Below are positions 26,847-35,004 of a stretch of 64,000 nt of DNA, one piece after another. Each line of letters opens with the position of its first letter. Within the stretch, counting starts at the first letter, position 1. The notes below the pieces were generated by a model. That model did no database searches and was not told where the DNA came from. It worked only from the letters and a program-made list of their open reading frames with translations. The translations under genes and the position numbers were made by a program. The DNA comes from Hymenobacter sp. DG25B (GTDB lineage Bacteria; Bacteroidota; Bacteroidia; Cytophagales; Hymenobacteraceae): assembly GCF_000801315.1 (NCBI RefSeq), contig NZ_CP010055.1, positions 121,053 to 185,052 on the forward strand, read 5' to 3'.

Positions 26847-29509
26847 GCCGGCAGCGCCCCCCTGCGCTTCTGCTTTTCTTCCACGAACTGGTCGACGGCA
26901 AAGTCCAGCCGCTGCTCGGTCACAGTGGTGTAGGTGGGACGGCCCTCGGCGTCGCGCACCAGGTTGCCCATGGCGTCGCGCACTTCCACCGGCCGCTGGC
27001 GCTGGTAGTGGCGCACGAGCTGGTTGAGGTAATTGCGCTCGGCCGGCCGGGAGGTCAGCACCGCGTCAAGCTGGGGCGAGGCTTCCAGGGCGTACACCCT
27101 GGCCTGGGCGCCCTGCTTGATGAAGAACTCCCGGAAGGAGTCCGTGGAGCGCACCGAGCGAATCAAATCCATCTCGTGGCCCGTCAGGCCCAGCGGCGCC
27201 TGCAGGCGGGTGAGCGAGGCCTCGTTGGCGTGGCGCAGGATGATTTTGGTGGAGGAGTTGTCAATCAGCGTGTAGCCGATGGGCGAGTCGATGATTTCCT
27301 GGATGCCCTGGGTGATGATGGTAATGGAGCCGTTGGTCTTGCGGATGGTGCGGTACATCGACACGATAAACTCCTCCAGCACGCCCGAGAGCAGCGCCCA
27401 GGCTTCGTCGAGGGCGATGTACTTCACGGCGTCGGGAAACTGGCGGAACAAATCCAGGCTCAGCTCGGTGATGAGCATGGCCACCACCGGATACAGCGTG
27501 GGGTCGGTCTTCACCCGCGCCAGGTCAAAGCAGATGAGCGGGTACTGGCTGAGCTGGGCTTCGCGGGTAGAGTTGAGCACTTTGGCGTAGCGCCCGCCCG
27601 CCACGAACTCACCCAGCACGAGGAAGAACTCGGGCATGTCGATGTACTTCATGTCGGTCTGGTACTGGGCCCGCTGCAGGGCCAGCACCGCGGCACCCTC
27701 ATCCGATGTCTCTCCTTCACTTGCCACCGGCGTCTCGGCCCGCATCCACTGGTCGAAGCGCTGCACGTACTTATAAAAGCTTTCCATTCCCGGGAACTCC
27801 TCGTCCGACTGGCCCAGCCGCTCGTGCTGGTTCAGGTCGTGGTAGTAGCCGGTCAGAAAGCGCGAGAGGATGGTGCGCTCACTCTTGCTCAGGGCGCGGT
27901 CCTTGCCGCCCTTCCAGAGCGCGGCCAGCAGGGCCAGGTGGAAGTTGAGCTTCTCGTCGGAGTAGTGCCAGGGGCCGTTTTCACCCTCGCGCGGGAGCAG
28001 GAAGGGGTTGAACTCAATCGGGTTCTGCGGGTCGTACTCGAAGTAGGTGTGCTCGAAGTCCGGCCCCATCAAACTCTGGAACACGTTGCGGTAGGTGCCC
28101 CCGATGTCGATGATAATCTGGCGGGCACCGCGCTCGTAGCGCTGCACGATGAAGTTGCCGAAGGTGTAGCTCTTGCCCGAGCCCGAGGGCCCGATGACCA
28201 GGGCGTTCTGGTTGTCCAGGTCGGTGTTGAACAGGTTTACCTTGACCAGGTTGCGCAGCCGGTCGCAGAGGTACTCGCCGGTGGGCTCGGGCCGGTAGGT
28301 AGTGGTCCAGTGGAAGTAGCAGGCGGCCCGGTCGGCCGAGGTGGTCAGCCAGCGGTCGGGCACCTGCCAGGCGTTGCCGGGCGCCAGACCGAAGAACAGG
28401 GGCAGGGTCAGGTAGCTTTCCACCACGGCCTCGGCCCCGAAGATGGAGCGGAAGGCGGCCATTGTCTTTTCCACGTGCTCGCGCCGGGCCTGGTCGTCCA
28501 CGTCCCAGAGCAGACAGGACAGGTGCAGGCCCACGACCTGCTTGCCGGCCGAGCGCACTTCGGCCGTGAACTCGTCAATCTCGGCGGCCCGCAGGTGGTT
28601 GTCCTGGGTGGCCAGGAAGGACAGGGAGTTGTTGATTTTCTTGTCGTTGTCGAGGCTCTTGAGCTCGGCGCGGGAGTCCTGAATCAGCAGGGCCTGCGTG
28701 AGCACGTGCGGGCAGGAGAGAAAGGCCGTGAGCGGGTAGAGCATGGGCGAGGTGACCCCGTAGCCGTTGCGCACGGCGGGGTGAGCCTCACTCCCCTGCC
28801 CCACCAGCGAGACGATGCTCACGCGGTTTTCGCCCACGGAGAAGGCGCCCGGCACGTTGCTGATTTCGCGGGTCAGGCCGGCGGGCTGCTGGTCGAACTC
28901 CAGGTTGAAGTACTGGGTGTAGATCTGCGGCAGCTGGGCCTGGTACAGGCGGCGGTAGTCCAGGCCCCCGAGGCCGCGCAGGCTCTGCAGCAGCTCAGTG
29001 GCCAGGCGCTCGGCCGCGTCGAGGGTCTGCACCACGCCGGCAAACGGGTTTTTGGCCAGCTTCTCGCCGGCGCGGTTCACCAGCGCACTTAAAGCATTCG
29101 GCCGCACCGGTTTGGTCTCGTCCGAGGGCGCAAACGAGACGAACAGGTAGGCCCGGTGAAACAGCACCAGCCGGTCGGAAAAGTGGGCGTTCATCCTGCC
29201 CTCGAAGTAGCCGGGGCGGTTCTCGCCGCCCAGGCCCTGAAAGGGCCGGTCGTAGTAGAGGTCGGTTTTCTGCACCACCGTGCCCACGGGCAGGGTGCGC
29301 AGGGCCCCGAGCAGCGCCGACTGGAGAGCAGCAAACTCTTCGGCCTGCCAGCTTTCCATTTCGGGGCATTCGAGCACGAAGCCGACGCCCACGCGGCCAT
29401 CCCGGAAGATGACCTTGTCGTCCTGGTAGGCGTAGGCCGGGTGCAGGTCCGCAAAATCTGCCGTTCGGGCGGCGGTGCGGTCAGCGGCCTTAGCGGGGAG
29501 AATGTTCAT
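26843..29509 (-). CDS. traG: Conjugation system ATPase TraG (VirB4-like)
   Basis: This is the largest gene of the operon. It has a Walker A motif GPSGSGKSYTFG near residue 440 and a Walker B-like YIALDEAWALL near residue 698. It also has the TraG_N-type N-terminus (YAYQDDKVIFRDGRVGVGF) and the final arginine-finger region (ITIITQGIQEIIDSPIG). VirB4 ATPases power channel assembly and substrate passage from the cytoplasmic face. ATG 29509 (MNILPAKAADRTA) is preferred; it overlaps the preceding TraF-like gene by 20 bases. A longer frame to 29572 lies wholly inside TraF. The length of 888 residues is usual for the family. Confidence 0.9.
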   Translation of the reverse strand: MNILPAKAADRTAARTADFADLHPAYAYQDDKVIFRDGRVGVGFVLECPEMESWQAEEFAALQSALLGALRTLPVGTVVQKTDLYYDRPFQGLGGENRPGYFEGRMNAHFSDRLVLFHRAYLFVSFAPSDETKPVRPNALSALVNRAGEKLAKNPFAGVVQTLDAAERLATELLQSLRGLGGLDYRRLYQAQLPQIYTQYFNLEFDQQPAGLTREISNVPGAFSVGENRVSIVSLVGQGSEAHPAVRNGYGVTSPMLYPLTAFLSCPHVLTQALLIQDSRAELKSLDNDKKINNSLSFLATQDNHLRAAEIDEFTAEVRSAGKQVVGLHLSCLLWDVDDQARREHVEKTMAAFRSIFGAEAVVESYLTLPLFFGLAPGNAWQVPDRWLTTSADRAACYFHWTTTYRPEPTGEYLCDRLRNLVKVNLFNTDLDNQNALVIGPSGSGKSYTFGNFIVQRYERGARQIIIDIGGTYRNVFQSLMGPDFEHTYFEYDPQNPIEFNPFLLPREGENGPWHYSDEKLNFHLALLAALWKGGKDRALSKSERTILSRFLTGYYHDLNQHERLGQSDEEFPGMESFYKYVQRFDQWMRAETPVASEGETSDEGAAVLALQRAQYQTDMKYIDMPEFFLVLGEFVAGGRYAKVLNSTREAQLSQYPLICFDLARVKTDPTLYPVVAMLITELSLDLFRQFPDAVKYIALDEAWALLSGVLEEFIVSMYRTIRKTNGSITIITQGIQEIIDSPIGYTLIDNSSTKIILRHANEASLTRLQAPLGLTGHEMDLIRSVRSTDSFREFFIKQGAQARVYALEASPQLDAVLTSRPAERNYLNQLVRHYQRQRPVEVRDAMGNLVRDAEGRPTYTTVTEQRLDFAVDQFVEEKQKRRGALPA

Positions 29510-29837
29510 GCGAAGGGGGAATTGCGGTAGCGCCGCCCGCCGAAGGCCCCGACCGGGCGCGGCCCAGGGCAATGCGGCGCGGCTGCCGCCGGTGAAAGGA
29601 TAGCCAGCTGAGCAGAAAGCCCGGGGGCCGGTGCCGGGCCAGGTAGCGCAGGCCGTAAAGCAGCACGACCAACACCATCAGTAGCAGCAGGTAGAGAAAG
29701 CGCGGGACGGTGACGACCAGCCCCGCGACGCCGATCAGGAGCACGGCGGCCAGAAACAAACCCACCACCAGCCCCAGGTCCGGCAGGTTCATGCCCAGCA
29801 CCTGGGCCGGGCGCTCGATGCTTTTGTAGGAACGCAT
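29490..29837 (-). CDS. traF: Conjugative transfer protein TraF (DUF4133, VirB3-like)
   Basis: The 115-residue protein has two adjoining membrane helices (LGLVVGLFLAAVLLIGVAG; FLYLLLLMVLVVLLYGLRY) and a basic tail. That is the layout of DUF4133/TraF, the VirB3 counterpart, which sits in the inner membrane and works with the VirB4 ATPase. Its position just before the ATPase gene, with a 20-base overlap, is the classical VirB3-VirB4 order. Confidence 0.75.
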   Translation of the reverse strand: MRSYKSIERPAQVLGMNLPDLGLVVGLFLAAVLLIGVAGLVVTVPRFLYLLLLMVLVVLLYGLRYLARHRPPGFLLSWLSFHRRQPRRIALGRARSGPSAGGATAIPPSHEHSPR

Positions 29838-29849
29838 GGGCCGGTTTGC

Positions 29850-30269
29850 TTAGGGCGTTACGCCGCCTTCGCCCCCGCCCATGGCGCTGGCCAGGTCCTG
29901 CTTGAAGTAGTTGAAGCCGAACCAGAGGATGACGCCCCCCATGAGCCAGCCCAGGGCGCCCAGCGCATCCGGCGCGCCGCTGATAAACTTCTGCACGACG
30001 CGCACCAGGCCGATGGCCAGCACGATGATAAAGAGCACCTGCACGATGCTGATGACAATGGTCTGCACGCTGCGCAGGGCCCCCACGGCGCGGCCGCCGG
30101 CACCGGCCTGGCCGAATACCAGGGCCGGGGAAGTGGTAAGCAGCAGGGCCATGGCCAGGCGTTCGGCGCGGGAAGGTTGGTAAGTGTGGCCTGCCGCGAG
30201 CAGGCGCAGTCCGCGGGCTGCCGCCTGGGCGGCGCCCTGGTGCAGGCGCGTGAGCAAGGGTGTTTGCAT
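29850..30269 (-). CDS. traE: Conjugative transfer protein TraE (DUF4134-like, VirB2-like)
   Basis: The 139-residue product has a signal-like segment (ERLAMALLLTTSPALVFGQ) followed by two hydrophobic helices (IVISIVQVLFIIVLAIGLV; GALGWLMGGVILWFGFNYF). This matches the TraE/VirB2 plan of a short processed pilin-like protein with two membrane helices and a Gly-rich loop. It lies 12 bases upstream of the TraF-like gene, the usual VirB2-VirB3-VirB4 order. Confidence 0.7.
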   Translation of the reverse strand: MQTPLLTRLHQGAAQAAARGLRLLAAGHTYQPSRAERLAMALLLTTSPALVFGQAGAGGRAVGALRSVQTIVISIVQVLFIIVLAIGLVRVVQKFISGAPDALGALGWLMGGVILWFGFNYFKQDLASAMGGGEGGVTP

Positions 30270-30323
30270 GGAAAAGGAAGTAGGTGAATGGAGTGTAAAA
30301 GCAGATAGGTGACAGCGTAATCT

Positions 30324-30779
30324 TCAGGCGGAGGCCGGCGCCGCGCGGCGGTTTTCGAGGGCGGTGCCCATCAAAGCGCGCATTTTGGCGCGGCGCTCGG
30401 CGGCGGTGAGCTCCACGCCGCGGTTGTGCTCGTCGGTGGCCGTTGGGGCCGGCGCCGTGAGGTAGTTGTGCCGGGCCCCTTCCGGCAGCTGCCCGGCTTC
30501 GGGCGCCGGGGTCGGGGGCTCCTCCGGCTGCTTCGGCGCCGGGGCTGCTTTCGGGCGGATGGCCGGCGGCTCCGGGACGGGAGCGGGGTCCGGCCCCGGC
30601 GGCACCACCAGGGGCGCCGGGTGGAAATCAGCCAGGCGATAGTGGCGGGTGCGCAGGGAGGGATGGTTGCCGCTGAGCACCGGCGGCGCCACCGCGGCCC
30701 CGGGACCCGCGGGCATGGCAAAGCGCCACCAAAGTAGGCCCAGGGCCGAGAGCAGCAGAAAGAGCAGCAACCAGAGCAT
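30324..30779 (-). CDS. Small membrane protein, first gene of the tra operon
   Basis: ATG 30779 gives MLWLLLFLLLSALGLLWWRF, a single N-terminal membrane helix. A Pro-rich linker (PPGPDPAPVPEPPAIRPKAA) and a charged helical end (LTAAERRAKMRALMGTALE) follow. This topology recalls TonB- or VirB10-like envelope-spanning proteins, but no family is recognised. It is probably the first gene of the operon, about 50 bases before the TraE-like gene. An operator-like palindrome and a TATAGTTG element lie in the divergent region upstream. A longer frame from 30839 covers that palindrome and is less likely. Confidence 0.55.
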   Translation of the reverse strand: MLWLLLFLLLSALGLLWWRFAMPAGPGAAVAPPVLSGNHPSLRTRHYRLADFHPAPLVVPPGPDPAPVPEPPAIRPKAAPAPKQPEEPPTPAPEAGQLPEGARHNYLTAPAPTATDEHNRGVELTAAERRAKMRALMGTALENRRAAPASA

Positions 30780-30828
30780 CGATTTCAAGCCGGCGGGTCG
30801 AAGTTTTTTGTGAGCATTTGCGGCAACT

Positions 30829-30847
30829 ATACGGAGCACTTCCGTAT
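30829..30847. promoter_or_regulatory. Operator-like palindrome in the divergent tra promoter region
   Basis: ATACGGA (30829-30835) and TCCGTAT (30841-30847) are perfect 7-bp arms around 5 bases. On the minus strand the palindrome is followed at once by TATAGTTG, one base from the -7 consensus TAnnTTTG. A protein bound here should therefore block the tra promoter. The divergent gene pair starts at 30999. Confidence 0.5.
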
Positions 30848-30998
30848 AAGTTCTGCTTTAGGAGGAGTTTTGCGGAAGCTACGCAGGTGTTTCCGCCGGA
30901 TTTGCGGGCAGGGCATGCAGAATCATGTACCAACAGCAATCTGGTAGTGCACGCGGCCGACGGGTTTGTTACCTTGCGTCACACACCTATCTGCTCTG

Positions 30999-31412
30999 AT
31001 GTCTACTGCGACGCCGATCTTACCTCCTACTGCTCCACCGGAACCAGTAAATGCGGGCTTCCCGGACCCCGCTTTAATTGTCTCATATGCTACCGTTCTG
31101 CGCTATATCCGCCACCGCCTCAATGCCATGCTGCACGGGCAGCTTAAGCCCTGGGCCCAGGAGCACAAGTTCAACTACGCCCGGCTGATTGAAATCAAGA
31201 AGCTGGAGGAGGAAACCCAGGCCGTGCTGCTGCAGCGCCTGATGGCCCACTTCCAGTTTCCCACCGAGCTGCTGCGCATCATCGTGCACCAGTCGCGCCG
31301 GCACTTTTTCATGTTCACCTCCCTGGAAAATCTGGCCCGCTTCAAAGCCGAGCTTCACCTGTTCGATAACCCGCCTTTTGACGCTCCGGCGTCGCCTAAC
31401 ACCCCTAACTAG
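30999..31412 (+). CDS. Hypothetical protein, paralogue 1 of a divergent pair; HTH-like
   Basis: ATG 30999 (MSTATPILPP). From residue ~25 it aligns along its length with the next gene: Y..x..RYI..RLNAML-HG-LK, then F-NYARLIEIKKLEEE, LLQRLMAHFQFPTELLRI and HFFMFTSLENLARFKAEL. The stretch LKPWAQEHKFNYARLIEIKK has the shape of an XRE-type helix-turn-helix, so it may bind DNA, perhaps the palindrome at 30829. I recognise no named family. The pair is read away from the tra operon, a common place for its regulators. Confidence 0.6.
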   Translation: MSTATPILPPTAPPEPVNAGFPDPALIVSYATVLRYIRHRLNAMLHGQLKPWAQEHKFNYARLIEIKKLEEETQAVLLQRLMAHFQFPTELLRIIVHQSRRHFFMFTSLENLARFKAELHLFDNPPFDAPASPNTPN

Positions 31413-31458
31413 CGGAAAGGCCCTTGGAGCCTGACCGCTCCACGTTGCTCTTTTCCCT

Positions 31459-31854
31459 ATGCCTGTTTCCGTCGCTTCCCGCCGCCCGGCAAAATCCCCG
31501 ACTACCCCGGCCGCCCTGGGTCCCCAGCTGCCCGACCCCGCGCTGGCCATCGCCTACGACGAGGCCCGCCGCTACGTGCAGCTGCGGCTGCGCAGCCTGC
31601 CCCACGGGGGCCTGCGGGCCACCTGCACCGCCTTTGGCTTTCCCTACACCACCAGCGTGGGCCTGAAAACGGGCAGCCTGCAGCGGGAGGAATACCGCCT
31701 GGTGCAAAAGCACCTGCGCGTGTTCGGCTTCGAGACCGAGCTGGTGCGCCTGCCGGTGGGCGGCCAGCTCTGCGAGCACTACCTCTTTGCCGACGCCGCG
31801 CTGCTCTCCACCCTGCGCGAGCAGCTGGCGGCCCACGAGCAGCTGGTCAGCTAG
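31459..31854 (+). CDS. Hypothetical protein, paralogue 2 of a divergent pair; HTH-like
   Basis: A 131-residue protein related to the preceding gene. Shared positions include AYDEARRYVQLRLRSLPHG, FPYTTSVGLKTGSLQREE, LVQKHLRVFGFETELVRL and HYLFADAALLSTLREQL. It lies 46 bases after its paralogue. GLRATCTAFGFPYTTSVGLK again has helix-turn-helix shape. Both could be plasmid transfer regulators that act as a homodimer or heterodimer pair, which is inference from position and shape. Confidence 0.6.
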   Translation: MPVSVASRRPAKSPTTPAALGPQLPDPALAIAYDEARRYVQLRLRSLPHGGLRATCTAFGFPYTTSVGLKTGSLQREEYRLVQKHLRVFGFETELVRLPVGGQLCEHYLFADAALLSTLREQLAAHEQLVS

Positions 31855-31940
31855 CGCCCCTCCCCTTCCCATTTATTGTTTACCGCCTACGCCCCCTGCC
31901 CTCGGGGCGCGGCAGGTGTGTACCCTATGCTATCCTGCTT

Positions 31941-34130
31941 ATGCCCGCCTCAACTTCCTCCCTCCGCGACAACGACCCCCAGGAGCTCGACCGCTTCAAG
32001 CAATCCATCGACCTGGTGGACTACGCCACCCGGCGCCACGGCTACGACGTGAAAAAGGCCGGCCCCCGCGGTCAGTGGCACCAGCTGGAAAAAGACGGGG
32101 AAATGCTCATCGTCTCCCGCAAGGGGGACCACCAGGTCTACCTGAACCCCGGGGATGACCGGGACTCCGGCTCCATCATTGACTTCGTGAAAACCCGCGA
32201 AAACCAGACGCTGGGCCAGGTGCGGCAGACCCTGCGCCAGTACCTGGGCGAACCCGAGCAGGGTTGGCCGGCGGCCCCTTCTCCCCCACCGCCCACCTAC
32301 GCCCCCAATCCCGGCGAGCCAGCGGAAGTGGAGACCGAAGCCGAGCGGCGGGCCCGCCTCGTGGCCGCCGTGATGGGCACCCAGGCCGCCCTGACTGACC
32401 GCAGCTACCTGCACCACCGGCACCTGTCGGATGAGACCATTGATAGCCCGGCCTTTCAGGGACGGGTATTCACCAGCCAGCAGGGGAATTTCCGCAACAC
32501 GGCTTTTCCGCTCTACAACGAGCACGGCATTGCCACCGTGGAGCAGCGCAACGAGGACTACAAGCACCTGCTGCAGCTGCCCAAGACGGGCGTGTGGGTG
32601 TCGCACCCCACCGAAGGGCCGGGAACCCCGGTGCAGCGCCTGGTTGTGTCCGAAAGCCCGGTGGATGCCATGAGCTACCACCAGCTGCACCACGGCGGCG
32701 CCGAGGGCCAGCCCAACACCATTTATGTGGCTACCAGCGGCACCGTCACCGAGCGGCAGGTGGAGCTGATTCAAAAGCTCATCGACAAGCAGGAGCCCAA
32801 AAAAGTGGTACTCGCCAACGACAACGACGCGGCCGGCCGGCGCTTTAATATCAATTACCTCAATGAGCTGCAGGCCCCGCGCCGGGCCCGCGAGGTGGCC
32901 GACGGGCACGTGGCCTACGACGAGGCACCCCGCCCGGTGCAGTGGCACGCCACGGCGGCCGGCAAGTACCACACGGCCCTGCGCGTGGAGTTTCACCACG
33001 CCACCCGCGCTGAGGGCACGGAGCACTTAGCCCAACTCACCGCGCAGGTGCAGCAGCTGCGGCCATCGGCTGACGAAACGTTGCGCCTGGAAGTGCAGCG
33101 GGCCAGCCGGCAGGAAACCGTGGTGCGACTGGTCACGCCCAATGCCGACAGCCACGCCCTCGAGGATTTGGCGCGCACCCTGCACGCCCAGCGCGAAAGG
33201 CAGCGCGGACAGCTGGAGCGACAACCTGCTGAGCCCGGCCGGCAACCTGAAAACTTCATCCGCACCGAATACGCCATCAGCAAGGACTTTAACCGGGACC
33301 TGGAGCTGCTGAGCCAGGGCCTCACCCGCGAGCAGGTGGCCTGGCAGGCCCGCGCCGACGAGCTGGCCAGGGAGCACCAGCGCCCGGATGCCCAGCGCCC
33401 GGAAGCAGACCAGCAGCGTGACGCCGCGCTGCTGGCCGTGGCCCTGGCTACCGGGGACCCGGCCCTGCAGCGCGTCGTGCAGCTGACGGTAACCGAACCA
33501 GGCCCCGCCGACGAGGCCACGCCCAGCCAGGCCCGGCAGATGCTCGAGCTGCTGCGCAAGGCCGGCGCCGACGTGGCGCTACGAGCCGAAACGGACCCGG
33601 CCAGCGGCCAGCTGCGCACCGAGCTGGAGGTACGCTACCATCCCCACGCCACCCCCGGTGGGCTGCGCCAGCTCAGCCAGACGCTGGACGCGCTGGCGAA
33701 GTCTCCCCTGGTAACGCTGCGCGAAGATGCCGGCGAGCAGGCCGAGCGCCGGGAACTGGCCGCGGCCGCCCCGCCCCAGGAAGTGACCAAAACCGCCCTT
33801 ATCCGCATCGACGAGCCCGAGCCCCGGCCGGGCAGCACCGGCCGGGCCGAAGCCGTGGCCGAGCAGCTGCGCGAGGCCGGCCTGAACACGGGCACCCTGC
33901 TGACTGCCACCGATCCGGCCACCCACCAGCGCCACAGCGAGCTGGTCGTCAGCTACCGCCTCGACCAGCCGAACCTGGCGCGCGTCAGTGCCGCGCTCGA
34001 TGACGTGGCCCGCCGGCCCGGCGCGCAGCTGCACGAACATGCCAGCGACCGGGCCGAGCGGCACCGGCTCGCGCCGAGCGGCCTAGGGGCCGCTGCCCTG
34101 GTTGAGCGCACCGCCGGACCCGAGCGATAG
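31941..34130 (+). CDS. Toprim-domain DNA primase-like protein with C-terminal repeats
   Basis: The N-terminal ~110 residues (LVDYATRRHGYDVKKAGPRG, then SRKGDHQVYLNPGD) resemble the DUF3991-like domain that precedes Toprim in plasmid proteins. The Toprim domain at ~235-305 shows the catalytic Glu (VVSESPVDAMSYHQ) and the DxD motif (KVVLANDNDAAGRRFN), as in primases and topoisomerases. Instead of a helicase, the C-terminal ~380 residues carry two clear and one weaker copies of a ~75-residue unit (LELLRKAGADVAL..ELEVRYHPHA; AEQLREAGLNTGT..ELVVSYRLDQ). It probably primes DNA synthesis on the transferred strand. It follows the paralogue pair with a gap of 86 bases. Confidence 0.75.
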   Translation: MPASTSSLRDNDPQELDRFKQSIDLVDYATRRHGYDVKKAGPRGQWHQLEKDGEMLIVSRKGDHQVYLNPGDDRDSGSIIDFVKTRENQTLGQVRQTLRQYLGEPEQGWPAAPSPPPPTYAPNPGEPAEVETEAERRARLVAAVMGTQAALTDRSYLHHRHLSDETIDSPAFQGRVFTSQQGNFRNTAFPLYNEHGIATVEQRNEDYKHLLQLPKTGVWVSHPTEGPGTPVQRLVVSESPVDAMSYHQLHHGGAEGQPNTIYVATSGTVTERQVELIQKLIDKQEPKKVVLANDNDAAGRRFNINYLNELQAPRRAREVADGHVAYDEAPRPVQWHATAAGKYHTALRVEFHHATRAEGTEHLAQLTAQVQQLRPSADETLRLEVQRASRQETVVRLVTPNADSHALEDLARTLHAQRERQRGQLERQPAEPGRQPENFIRTEYAISKDFNRDLELLSQGLTREQVAWQARADELAREHQRPDAQRPEADQQRDAALLAVALATGDPALQRVVQLTVTEPGPADEATPSQARQMLELLRKAGADVALRAETDPASGQLRTELEVRYHPHATPGGLRQLSQTLDALAKSPLVTLREDAGEQAERRELAAAAPPQEVTKTALIRIDEPEPRPGSTGRAEAVAEQLREAGLNTGTLLTATDPATHQRHSELVVSYRLDQPNLARVSAALDDVARRPGAQLHEHASDRAERHRLAPSGLGAAALVERTAGPER

Positions 34131-34180
34131 CAAGTTGTCGACCGGTCAAGGAAATACCCCGGAAATATGGTCTGATTCTT

Positions 34181-34188
34181 TAGTTTTG
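34181..34188 (+). promoter_or_regulatory. Bacteroidota-type -7 element (TAGTTTTG)
   Basis: TAGTTTTG fits the -7 consensus TAnnTTTG exactly and lies 22 bases before the ATG of the small frame at 34211. No clear -33 TTTG is seen. Confidence 0.4.
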
Positions 34189-34210
34189 CGGGCATAGCAA
34201 GCTGCTCACC

Positions 34211-34351
34211 ATGCTGGCGAATACAGGGTTTACATCTACTTACGCGCCGTCTGACCTGCCGCAAGCCGGCCGGACCCTGGCAGCCGCTGCCCGGCGGCCG
34301 CTGCCTATTTCCGAGCGCCCGGCCCTGTTCGTGGGTCCTCATCGAGGCTAA
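34211..34351 (+). CDS. Short hypothetical protein, 46 aa
   Basis: The frame reads MLANTGFTSTYAPSDL then QAGRTLAAAARRPLPISERP and ends after GPHRG. It has GC-rich third positions and a consensus -7 element upstream. The same frame stays open and protein-like beyond the TAA (FLVNIPRSCCGCHRLADS, to about 34468), so the stop may be a mutation or error. No family is recognised. Confidence 0.35.
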   Translation: MLANTGFTSTYAPSDLPQAGRTLAAAARRPLPISERPALFVGPHRG

Positions 34352-34543
34352 TCCAACTTTCTGGTAAACATCCCCCGCAGCTGCTGCGGCTGCCATCGGC
34401 TGGCTGACAGCCGACGGGTTGGGCTGCCTATGCCTTCCTCCGCCGTAGCGGCAGCCCGAAGGCCTCATTGAATCCCCTTACACGCCATTACCCCTGTTAT
34501 GATAGCTACCGGTCACCGTCCTTATTCTAGTTTTTGCCCCGTC

Positions 34544-34758
34544 ATGCAAGGCCTTATTCTGCAGCTCATCCGTGACGAGTATCAGCCGCTGCTGCACCTG
34601 CCCGCGGACCTCCCGAGGACGCCTGGAGCCAGGCCGTTACCAAGGCCAATCCGGTCTTGTTCTACCTCAACGACGGAGCACCCCTGATTCAAATCGGGGA
34701 AGCATCCCGGGCGAGCCTGCTGGAATGTCTAAAGCAGGAACTCAGCCAGCCTGAGTAG
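34544..34758 (+). pseudogene. Small gene (~70 aa) with a one-base frame change
   Basis: The start frame reads MQGLILQLIRDEYQPLLHLP. A second frame then continues as PEDAWSQAVTKANPVLFYLN and ends LECLKQELSQPE at 34758. The switch falls near GACCTCCCGAGG (34606-34617), where one missing base explains it. Both parts have GC-rich third positions, and the terminator at 34778-34810 fits the end. No family is recognised. Confidence 0.5.
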
Positions 34759-34777
34759 TCTGCTCTTCGAAGTGGTG

Positions 34778-34810
34778 AAAGAGCCCGCCAGCAGACCTGG
34801 CGGGCTCTTT
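34778..34810 (+). terminator. Intrinsic terminator
   Basis: Perfect 14-bp arms AAAGAGCCCGCCAG (34778-34791) and CTGGCGGGCTCTTT (34797-34810) with a T-run at the end, 20 bases after the preceding stop. Confidence 0.85.
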
Positions 34811-35004
34811 TGTGACCGGCCCTTTTGGGTGGGGGGGTGGGCGAACCAGGCGCCAGGGGCAGTGGGGAAGAAATGGTTTGGGGAGGCGAAATAATGCCCG
34901 TAATTACAGTAATTCGTTTTCATTTTAGCAACAATAAAGCTTGTTTTTGCGTTTAATAAGTAAGGAAACGGTTTTTAAATCAGTCACTTAGCCTCTACTT
35001 AGCG

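Noticed and set aside
27008..29092. Long plus-strand open frame (694 codons) opposite the VirB4-like gene
   Set aside because: It is rich in His, Val, Gly and Gln in a pattern typical of the antisense of a GC-rich gene. The minus strand has the clear ATPase motifs.
31950..33026. Long minus-strand open frame (358 codons) opposite the Toprim gene
   Set aside because: Composition is that of an antisense frame; the plus strand has the catalytic Toprim motifs.
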